5,255 nt of DNA from Microbacteriaceae bacterium (GTDB lineage Bacteria > Actinomycetota > Actinomycetes > Actinomycetales > Microbacteriaceae). A program made the translations under genes and the position numbers. The stretch lies in contig DMKW01000001.1 of assembly GCA_003454135.1 (NCBI GenBank), positions 873-6,127 of the forward strand, read 5' to 3'. The first letter of the stretch is position 1. Each line of letters opens with the position of its first letter. This document shows positions 1 through 5,255 of the stretch, piece after piece. Below the pieces are notes generated by a model. It was not told where the DNA came from. It saw only the letters and a list, made by a program, of their open reading frames with translations, and searched no databases.

Positions 1-3000
1 GCTCGGGTCCGGGCTGGACCCGGTGACCGGGGCGAAGCTGGGTGCGGCGTATCCGGTACTCCTAGCCCCGTCCCAGCGCATTGCGGCGCGTGTTGCAGGA
101 CTCGACGCCTCGCTTACCGGACCGGAGCGTGCGCAGCAGCTGATGCAAATGGAGCAAGAGGAGCGCGCACGCTCGTCGCGCACTCCGGTTGCGGGGTTCG
201 ATCTCACGTTCTCTCCGCCGAAGTCGCAGAGTGCGTTGTGGGGTGTCACGGATTCGGGAACGCAATCGTTGCTCGCAGAGGCGCCCCATGCCGCAATGCG
301 CGACCCCCTCAACTTGCTAGAGCGGCAGGTCGCCGCAACCAGAGTCGGGCACGGTGGCGTCGCATCGATGCCGGTGGGCGGGGTGATCGCGGCGGCGTTC
401 GATCACTACGACACCCGGGCCGGCGACCCGCAGCTGCACACCCATGTTGTGGTGTCGAACAAGGTGCAAGGTGTGGACGGGAAATGGCGCACTCTGGACT
501 CCCGCACCCTGCACAAGGCGACGGTTGCCTTGTCGGCTTTATACAACGCCTTCATTACCGACCACACGACGCGGCTGCTGGGCGTGTCATGGGTGCCGGT
601 GGAACGGCGCAGCAGCCAGTTCACCGGGTGGGAAATCGACGGGGTTCCCGCGGATCTCTTGGCAGAGTTTTCCCGCCGCACCCTCGGGATTGACGGTGGT
701 GAAGGGATCGAGCAGGCAGCGCAACGACTCATCGCCGGATACCGCGCCGAGCACGGACGGTCGCCCTCAGCGCAAGCTGAGGCACGGTTGCGGCAGCAGG
801 CAACCCTGGAGACGCGGCCGGAGAAGGAATTGCACTCGCTCGCCGAGCTGACCGCAGACTGGCGTGCCCGCGCAACATCGGTCCTCGGCCAAGACGCGAC
901 GATGTGGGCTCGCGAGTTACTGACGCGCCCGTGGGCTGACGCCGTGCTGCGGGCCGATGACCTTCCGTTGGATCAGATGCACGACATTGCAGCGGTGGTG
1001 TTGATGGAGGTTGGGAACCGGCGTGCGACATGGGGGCACTGGAATCTGCACGCGGAGGCGGCACGGCAGACGATGGGTCTCCGCTTCGCCTCCACCGACG
1101 ACCGCGAGCGTGTGCTGGCGGGGGTAGTTGCATGTGCCGAGCAGGATTCGCTGCGGTTGACGCCGGAGTACGACCGAACCTCGCCAGCACCGTTCATGAA
1201 GGACGGCTATTCCTCGTTCCAACCTGTCGACACGATCATGTACACGTCGCAGGACATCCTCGACGCCGAAACCCGCCTGCTGGAGCATGCGGCCGACGAG
1301 TCGGGTCCGCGGCTGCTGTTCCGGCTCGTACACCGGCACACGTCCCGTCCGATCCGCGGGGTGAAGTTCGCCGACGACCAGGCCGCGGCGATTCTCCAGC
1401 TTGCCACCTCCGGTCGCGTCCTCGACGTGCTGGTGGGGCCGGCCGGGACGGGGAAGACGACGGCGCTGCGCGCCCTGCACCGCGCGTGGACTGCCACCCA
1501 CGGCAAGAACTCCGTGATCGGACTCGCCCCGTCCGCTGCCGCTGCCGACGTTCTGGGGCAGGAACTCGGCATCCGGACGGAGAACACGGCGAAGTACCTG
1601 CACGAGTACACGCACGGCCGCTGGAACCTGAAACCGGGCCAACTGGTACTCGTTGATGAGGCATCCCTGGCCGGAACCCTCGCCCTTGACCGGATCACCA
1701 GCCACGCCGCGGCCGTGGGGGCGAAAGTCGTCCTGATCGGTGACCACGCCCAACTCTCTGCCGTCGAGACCGGTGGGGCGTTCGGGATGCTCGCCCGCAC
1801 CCGCGACGACGTGGCCGAGTTGGTCGACGTGCGACGCTTTCACGCCGAGTGGGAAAAGACCGCAAGCCTGGGCCTGCGCCACGGCGACCCCGCCGTGCTC
1901 GATAGCTACGAGGAGCATGGGCGGGTGCATGACGGCGACCAGGACGCGATGCTCGATGCCGTCTACCTGGCATGGGCCACCGACCGTGACGCGGGGCTGC
2001 GGTCGGTGATGATCGCCGCCACCGGCGAGACGGTCACCGCGCTGAACCTGCGCGCCCGCAGTGACCTGATCCGCGCCGGCCGCGTCGAGGAGGCGGGGGT
2101 CGCCCTGCACGACGGTACGACGGCCGGGCGTGGGGACGTGATCGTGACTCGCCTCAACGAACGCCGCCTGACCACCGGGAGCGGGTGGGTGAAGAACGGC
2201 GACCGCTGGCAGGTCACCAGCACATTCGAGGACGGCTCCCTCGCCGCCCGTCGACTCGGCAAGAACGATGCCCCGCACGGGCGAGCGGTCGTCCTGTCGG
2301 CCTCGTATGTTGCCGAGAGTGTGGAGCTCGGCTACGCCACCACCACTTACCGCGTGCAGGGCTCAACGGTGGACACCGCCCACGCGCTCATCGACCCGCA
2401 GGCCGCCAGCCGGGAACTGCTCTACGTCGCCCTCACCCGAGGACGCGACGGCAACCACGCCTACGTCATCGACGCTCCCGACAAGAACGCCGAAGCCCAC
2501 CACGACCTCGCCGAGCCCACGACCGCGACCGAACGGCTCACCCAGGTACTCGCCCGGTCGGACGCCGAGCAGTCGGCCACCGAGACGATGCGGCTCGCGG
2601 TCCGGGAGCACACCTCCTTGGGGACGCTGCTGCGCGAGTACGAGACGATCGCCGCCTACGCGCAAGAGACCCGATGGGCGGCACTGATCGAGGACGCCCC
2701 GCTGGGCGAAGCGATGCGGGACGACGTATTCACCAGCGCTTACTATCCGGCGCTGGAAACCACGCTGCGACGGGCAGAGTCCCACGGGTATGAGCCCGAT
2801 CGGATGCTCGCCAACGCTGCCCGGGCCCTCGACCGCTACGAGCCACCCGAGGGGAAGGAGCCGGCCGATCCTGGACTGCTGCTGACCCGGTGGATTGACA
2901 GAGTCGCCGCCGAGCCCAGGCGTGGCACGAACCGGCCAGGACCGGCTCGCGTCGCAGGTCTCCTGCCCCGTCCCGCCGGGCCGATGGACGAGGACATGCG

Positions 3001-3361
3001 CGCCGCGCTCACCCAACGGCAGCAGTTCATCGAGCGCGCCATCCAGCAGCTCACCATCGCCGACATGGAAGCCGGCGAGCCATGGACGAAACGGCTGGGC
3101 ACACCCGGCAACAGTCCAAGGCAGCATGCAGAGTGGTTCCGGGCCGCGGCCACCATCCGCCTCTACCGGGAACGGCACGGCATCACCGGGTCATCCCCGC
3201 TCGGCGGCTCGGCCCAGGTGAAAGGGCTCGAGCAGGCATACGAGTACCGAGCCGCACGAGCCGCCTACGCCCGCGCCCAATACCTCACCGACCATCAACT
3301 CGACCACCCGGTCACCCGCACCGGGCCGGACATCGACCGCAGACGAGGCATCGGCCTGTAA
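1..3361 (+). CDS. MobF-family conjugative relaxase-helicase (TrwC/TraA type), 5'-partial
   Basis: This protein nicks one strand at the plasmid transfer origin, stays covalently attached to it and unwinds the DNA for conjugation. The frame is open from base 2 with no stop upstream, so the GTG at 23 is very unlikely to be the real start; roughly the first 80-100 residues, with the catalytic tyrosines, should lie outside the window. Counting from base 23: the relaxase core has the FDLTFSPPKS motif (about 59-68) and the metal-binding histidine triad H128, H139, H141 in HYDTRAGDPQLHTH. A superfamily-1 helicase follows: Walker A GPAGTGKT (472-479), Walker B LVDEAS (543-548), GDHAQL (573-578), YATTTYRVQGSTVD (771-784) and LYVALTRGRDG (800-810). 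The tail has GLLPRPAGPM (about 979), EPWTKRLG (about 1020) and YRERHGI..SPLGG, as I recall from actinobacterial relatives. No frameshift is visible and the stop is TAA at 3359-3361. The family is certain; host and plasmid type are not. Confidence 0.96.
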   Translation, partial: LGSGLDPVTGAKLGAAYPVLLAPSQRIAARVAGLDASLTGPERAQQLMQMEQEERARSSRTPVAGFDLTFSPPKSQSALWGVTDSGTQSLLAEAPHAAMRDPLNLLERQVAATRVGHGGVASMPVGGVIAAAFDHYDTRAGDPQLHTHVVVSNKVQGVDGKWRTLDSRTLHKATVALSALYNAFITDHTTRLLGVSWVPVERRSSQFTGWEIDGVPADLLAEFSRRTLGIDGGEGIEQAAQRLIAGYRAEHGRSPSAQAEARLRQQATLETRPEKELHSLAELTADWRARATSVLGQDATMWARELLTRPWADAVLRADDLPLDQMHDIAAVVLMEVGNRRATWGHWNLHAEAARQTMGLRFASTDDRERVLAGVVACAEQDSLRLTPEYDRTSPAPFMKDGYSSFQPVDTIMYTSQDILDAETRLLEHAADESGPRLLFRLVHRHTSRPIRGVKFADDQAAAILQLATSGRVLDVLVGPAGTGKTTALRALHRAWTATHGKNSVIGLAPSAAAADVLGQELGIRTENTAKYLHEYTHGRWNLKPGQLVLVDEASLAGTLALDRITSHAAAVGAKVVLIGDHAQLSAVETGGAFGMLARTRDDVAELVDVRRFHAEWEKTASLGLRHGDPAVLDSYEEHGRVHDGDQDAMLDAVYLAWATDRDAGLRSVMIAATGETVTALNLRARSDLIRAGRVEEAGVALHDGTTAGRGDVIVTRLNERRLTTGSGWVKNGDRWQVTSTFEDGSLAARRLGKNDAPHGRAVVLSASYVAESVELGYATTTYRVQGSTVDTAHALIDPQAASRELLYVALTRGRDGNHAYVIDAPDKNAEAHHDLAEPTTATERLTQVLARSDAEQSATETMRLAVREHTSLGTLLREYETIAAYAQETRWAALIEDAPLGEAMRDDVFTSAYYPALETTLRRAESHGYEPDRMLANAARALDRYEPPEGKEPADPGLLLTRWIDRVAAEPRRGTNRPGPARVAGLLPRPAGPMDEDMRAALTQRQQFIERAIQQLTIADMEAGEPWTKRLGTPGNSPRQHAEWFRAAATIRLYRERHGITGSSPLGGSAQVKGLEQAYEYRAARAAYARAQYLTDHQLDHPVTRTGPDIDRRRGIGL

Positions 3362-3366
3362 CCCTC

Positions 3367-3474
3367 TGACCTGCTCCGGAGATTTCGGACAGTGGGTCCT
3401 CTTAAACTGAGGGCGCTACTGAAAAGAGATCTGCAGCATGACCGCATCACGACGACGCTTCACCCAAGAGTTCA
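3367..3474 (+). mobile_element. Left-end remnant of an IS3-family insertion sequence
   Basis: Starting six bases after the relaxase stop, the sequence TGACCTGCTCCGGAGATT (3367-3384) looks like the TG-starting terminal inverted repeat of an IS3-family element. About 70 bp further on, an ATG at 3438 opens a frame reading MTASRRRFTQEF, the usual basic start of an IS3-type OrfA transposase (R-x-F-x-x-E-F-K). The resemblance stops after GAGTTCAA (base 3474), where the expected lysine codon AAG is not completed, so the break is placed at 3474/3475. No matching right-hand inverted repeat was seen elsewhere in the window, so the element is a fragment that cannot move by itself. The assignment rests on recalled family patterns, not on a database match. 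The leftmost base is uncertain because no target duplication can be identified. Confidence 0.65.
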
Positions 3475-3560
3475 ATGGTGCTTCGTTTGTGTTCAATCTG
3501 CGGGGTAAATGCGGGGTGCCAACCATGCCATTTCACCCCATCCGGCGCGCGTTCTCGTGA
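3438..3560 (+). pseudogene. Truncated IS3-family orfA (transposase N-terminus, about 12 codons) fused to unrelated sequence
   Basis: The frame ATG 3438 to TGA 3558-3560 gives 40 residues. The first 12 (MTASRRRFTQEF) match the expected start of the helix-turn-helix OrfA subunit of IS3-type transposases, which binds the element ends. From residue 13 the sequence (NGASFVFNLRGKCG and onward) has no resemblance to that domain, and the helix-turn-helix that normally spans about residues 10-50 is missing. A purine-rich stretch GAAAAGAGA (3421-3429) eight bases before the ATG could be the old ribosome-binding site. The product, if made, should have no function. It is best read as the 5' stub of a disrupted gene, with a chance extension to the next stop. 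Confidence 0.55.
3499..3517 (+). repeat. Tandem 8-bp direct repeat TGCGGGGT with 11-bp period
   Basis: TGCGGGGT occurs at 3499-3506 and again at 3510-3517, separated by AAA, so the copies are one helical turn apart. The second copy continues as GGGGTG (3513-3518), and its inverted complement CACCCC lies at 3534-3539, which could form a 6-bp stem with a 15-base loop. This stretch is in the roughly 105 bp between the insertion-sequence breakpoint and the stop of the minus-strand gene. No T-tract follows on either strand, so it is not a convincing terminator. A protein-binding site or chance are both possible. Apart from these repeats I see nothing assignable in 3475-3580. Confidence 0.35.
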
Positions 3561-3580
3561 CCGAATTCGCTCTCTATATT

Positions 3581-4897
3581 TTACGGCCCGTAGGGACTTA
3601 GTCGACCCAAATATGGAGTCAGATCGGAAGCATTGAAGGAGCGGTCGGCAGGAACGGCGAGTGGTCGAATTAGTGGGTCGAGCCGAGCGGCGTAACGCTC
3701 CGCCCACTCGATCCACGCGTCAGCTTCGACGCGCCCATCGTCGGGCAGGTCGGCCGCGCGTGCTTTCATCGCGTCGATGTAGCCGCGGATGGATCTAACC
3801 TCTTGCCACGCTGAGACCTGGTCGCGAAGACGCGTCGCTCTGTGATCGAACTGCAGGTCCGCTTGCGCTTGCCGCATCGCCTCCTCCCACCGGGCACGCT
3901 TCCGAGCCTCGGCATCCTGATCGGCCCTGCGTAGTGCTTGGCGTTTGAGGTTTCGGATCTCGATCTCACGCAACAACTCGGGCAACGCGTTCTCGAGGGT
4001 GGATCGTTTGCTGTCCCGGAACTCGTGCCGCCGCCCATTCCATGCATGATCCAAACTGAGCTGCAATCGCCCCGTGGAAATGAAGGCGGTTTGGCGTCGC
4101 GCCAGCCAACCCGGAAGTTTCGCCCGGGCGTGGTAATCGACGGACGCTCCGCCCGGTTCGGAGATTTCCTTGATCGTCATCGGGTAGGTGAATCCGTCAA
4201 TCTCAATAACAAGGTGCACATCGGCCGCTTCATCACCGCTCGTCCGGCCATACTCCGATGTCGACTTCTTCCGAGCTCGTGCCGAGTAACCGCGAAGCTC
4301 CGCTTCGACCGCTACCGCTTGCAGAAGAAGAGACGCACGACGAATGTAGGGCTTACTGACCTGCTGCCGGTCCTTGTTCTCTTCATACGCAACGACCGCA
4401 AGGTGAGGTTTCCGGAGCGTGTCTGGTACGGGCACCGGTGCCGCCTTGACCAAGTCCGGGAAGTGGTCGACTATCCGCCACTCCGGATCCGTGTCCCATG
4501 GACTGAACAACTCGAGCTTCTTGCCCGTAGGGCGCCATGGCACTTTGAGGGCGGCCGCGAGCAGGCGCACTTCTCTTTCGTGATCGCGTTTGCCAGTGTA
4601 CGAAAGGGACCCACCGGCGCCAATGACTGCGCGCAGGAGTACCTCGGCTTCGGACTCAGCCGCGCGCGCTTCTTCTTCAGGTTTCGCCTCATCCTTCAGC
4701 GCTGCGGTTCCCGCGGCGGTGATCGTCGCAGACCAGGCAGGGCCGCGCCCGTGGATGATCACGAAACCACGATTCGCCAGGGCACGCGCGGTGATGCGGT
4801 GGTTGATGTCTGTCATCACACCATCCGGACAGCCATCGGATATCCAGGACAGGACGTGGAACTGAAGCGGAATCAGGTGAGTACTTGATTGCGGCAT
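3581..4897 (-). CDS. Uncharacterised protein with N-terminal winged-helix-like domain and charged helical C-terminus (438 aa)
   Basis: I do not recognise a function. The N-terminus (about residues 8-67) looks like a winged helix: a first helix and WISDGCPDGV (18-27), a helix with HRITARALANRGFV (33-46), then a wing and ITAAGTAAL (59-67), as in MarR-like DNA-binding proteins. I recall uncharacterised actinobacterial proteins with a similar WIADGCPDGV start. The middle (about 160-250) has a conserved-looking PYIRRASLLLQAVAVEAELRGY and a beta-type stretch VHLVIEIDGFTYPMTIKE (227-244). Residues 274-300 include STGRLQLSL; about 298-380 are charged and helical, possibly coiled coil. It ends with WIEWAERYAARLDPL (395-409). 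There is no signal peptide or membrane segment, so it is probably cytoplasmic. The start at 4897 is chosen because a stop (TGA) lies in frame 9 bases upstream, the winged helix needs these residues, and GGTGAG (minus strand, 4911-4906) is a plausible ribosome-binding site. Its GC content looks lower than the relaxase's. It could be a regulator, a nucleic-acid-binding protein or part of a mobile-element module. Confidence 0.85.
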   Translation of the reverse strand: MPQSSTHLIPLQFHVLSWISDGCPDGVMTDINHRITARALANRGFVIIHGRGPAWSATITAAGTAALKDEAKPEEEARAAESEAEVLLRAVIGAGGSLSYTGKRDHEREVRLLAAALKVPWRPTGKKLELFSPWDTDPEWRIVDHFPDLVKAAPVPVPDTLRKPHLAVVAYEENKDRQQVSKPYIRRASLLLQAVAVEAELRGYSARARKKSTSEYGRTSGDEAADVHLVIEIDGFTYPMTIKEISEPGGASVDYHARAKLPGWLARRQTAFISTGRLQLSLDHAWNGRRHEFRDSKRSTLENALPELLREIEIRNLKRQALRRADQDAEARKRARWEEAMRQAQADLQFDHRATRLRDQVSAWQEVRSIRGYIDAMKARAADLPDDGRVEADAWIEWAERYAARLDPLIRPLAVPADRSFNASDLTPYLGRLSPYGP

Positions 4898-4905
4898 GGC
4901 CCTAG

Positions 4906-4911
4906 CTCACC
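4906..4911 (-). promoter_or_regulatory. Probable ribosome-binding site of the 438-aa gene
   Basis: On the minus strand, GGTGAG ends 8 bases before the ATG at 4897. A second purine run, AGGG, lies only 2 bases from the ATG and is too close to serve well. The site supports this start over the internal ATG at codon 28, which would cut into the winged helix. Confidence 0.45.
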
Positions 4912-5036
4912 ATGTGAAGCAACTCCCAACTGGGCAGGTGCCGAAGCGAAGGAGTGGAGATCGCCCGGGACAACAAAGGGAACTCCCACCGGCAGTGCGA
5001 ACGAAATTGGCAGTCGACGTGGGCAACGATCTTCCC

Positions 5037-5052
5037 TTGTCGAGTTCGACAA
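5037..5052. promoter_or_regulatory. 16-bp palindrome TTGTCGAGTTCGACAA, candidate operator
   Basis: Two perfect 7-bp arms, TTGTCGA (5037-5043) and TCGACAA (5046-5052), flank a 2-bp centre. The next flanking bases do not pair. It lies about 140 bp upstream of the minus-strand start at 4897 and about 133 bp upstream of the plus-strand ATG at 5185, so it is nearly central in the divergent region. Short arms and a tiny spacer suit a dimeric regulator rather than an RNA hairpin. A TCGAC half-site also occurs at 5014-5018. The regulator is unknown; the winged-helix protein next to it is a candidate by inference only. No convincing -10 box was found beside it on either strand. Confidence 0.45.
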
Positions 5053-5107
5053 TGCGACCACAACGACAGCGATCAGATGGTGGCGCTTTGTGCATTTGCC
5101 AGAGGTC

Positions 5108-5120
5108 AGCCAAACTGGCT
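5108..5120. repeat. 13-bp inverted repeat AGCCA-AAC-TGGCT
   Basis: Perfect 5-bp arms AGCCA (5108-5112) and TGGCT (5116-5120) surround a 3-bp centre, about 65 bp upstream of the ATG at 5185. It might be an operator for the plus-strand gene, but inverted repeats this short are frequent by chance. Confidence 0.25.
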
Positions 5121-5175
5121 CAAACGTCGCAGTTCACAAGCCCGACGAAGCTCCAATCGTCTCGAAACGGTCGGC

Positions 5176-5180
5176 AGGAA
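5176..5180 (+). promoter_or_regulatory. Ribosome-binding site AGGAA before the ATG at 5185
   Basis: AGGAA ends 4 bases before the ATG at 5185. It is the main reason to place a gene start here rather than at the in-frame ATG at 5077, which has only weak purine sequence ahead of it. Confidence 0.45.
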
Positions 5181-5184
5181 CTAT

Positions 5185-5255
5185 ATGGCAGAAACCATCG
5201 TTTTTGATACCTCTGCGCAGCGTAGTTCCCCAGCCGCCGGTCACGGCGACGCGCA
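5185..5255 (+). CDS. Start of an unidentified gene, 3'-partial (first 23 codons)
   Basis: An ATG preceded by AGGAA opens a frame that stays open to the window edge: MAETIVFDTSAQRSS, then an alanine/glycine-rich AAGHGDA. The frame is also open far upstream, with an alternative ATG at 5077. The translation between 5077 and 5185 is rich in arginine and serine and does not look like a typical N-terminus, so 5185 is preferred. The visible part has no recognisable domain, signal peptide or membrane segment. It is divergent from the 438-residue gene, and the two may share the intergenic control region. With so few residues, both the reality of the gene and its function are uncertain. Confidence 0.45.
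   Translation, partial: MAETIVFDTSAQRSSPAAGHGDA

Noticed and set aside
917..2278. Long minus-strand open frame of 453 codons inside the relaxase gene
   Set aside because: It is antisense to well-conserved helicase motifs and arises from the G/C-rich third positions; its translation shows no recognisable domain.
3398..3412. CCTC-loop-GAGG hairpin after the relaxase stop as a terminator
   Set aside because: The stem is only 4 bp, no T-tract follows, and it lies in the insertion-sequence end.
3513..3539. GGGGTG...CACCCC stem as a terminator for the convergent genes
   Set aside because: The stem is 6 bp with a 15-base loop and no T-tract on either strand.
3684..3715. Possible integrase or conjugal-accessory function for the 438-residue protein based on its neighbour
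   Set aside because: The C-terminal WIEWAERYAARLDPL and other motifs contain no integrase or relaxosome signature, and proximity alone is not evidence.
3938..4888. Plus-strand open frame of 316 codons opposite the 438-residue gene
   Set aside because: Its translation has no domain-like pattern, whereas the minus strand gives a winged-helix-like N-terminus and a recognisable C-terminal motif.
4921..4988. AACTCCCA at 4921-4928 and 4981-4988, and small palindromes CCCAACTGGG and GGGAACTCCC
   Set aside because: The units are 8-10 bp, lack extended similarity and are expected by chance in G/C-rich DNA.
4873..5113. Two short minus-strand open frames (62 and 68 codons) upstream of the 438-residue gene
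   Set aside because: They overlap each other and the intergenic palindrome, lack good ribosome-binding sites and show no motifs.
4896..5207. Plus-strand open frame of 103 codons over the divergent intergenic region
   Set aside because: It overlaps the start codon of the minus-strand gene, has no clear ribosome-binding site, and its translation resembles no protein I know.
1..5255. CRISPR arrays, tRNA or rRNA genes
   Set aside because: No regularly spaced repeats, cloverleaf-like sequence or rRNA-like stretch was seen on either strand.

Overview
The window looks like accessory DNA from a high-GC actinobacterium, probably a conjugative or mobilizable plasmid or an integrative element. The evidence is a MobF (TrwC/TraA-type) relaxase with the C-terminal motifs seen in actinobacterial members, strong G/C bias at third codon positions, and an actinobacterial-style unknown protein next to it. 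No genus can be assigned from this sequence alone.

Layout: bases 1-3361 (+) carry most of the relaxase-helicase gene. Its 5' end, with the catalytic tyrosine region, lies upstream of the window. Bases 3362-3580 form a convergent intergenic region. It holds what looks like the broken left end of an IS3-family insertion sequence (terminal repeat plus the first about 12 codons of its transposase), then about 100 bp of unassigned DNA with short repeats. Bases 3581-4897 (-) encode a 438-residue protein with an N-terminal winged-helix-like segment, an uncharacterised middle and a charged helical C-terminal half; its function is unknown. Bases 4898-5184 are a divergent intergenic region with a 16-bp near-perfect palindrome almost exactly midway between the two flanking starts, and a second smaller inverted repeat. 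At 5185 a new + strand reading frame with a good ribosome-binding site begins and runs off the window.

How the parts fit: the relaxase would nick the transfer origin and unwind the strand during conjugation. The minus-strand gene is separated from it by insertion-sequence debris, is convergent with it, and appears lower in GC, so it was probably acquired or rearranged separately. No direct functional link between the two is visible. The palindrome between the minus-strand gene and the gene starting at 5185 is the best candidate for a shared operator. I see no complete, clearly novel system. The least explained parts are the 438-residue protein and its divergent regulatory region.
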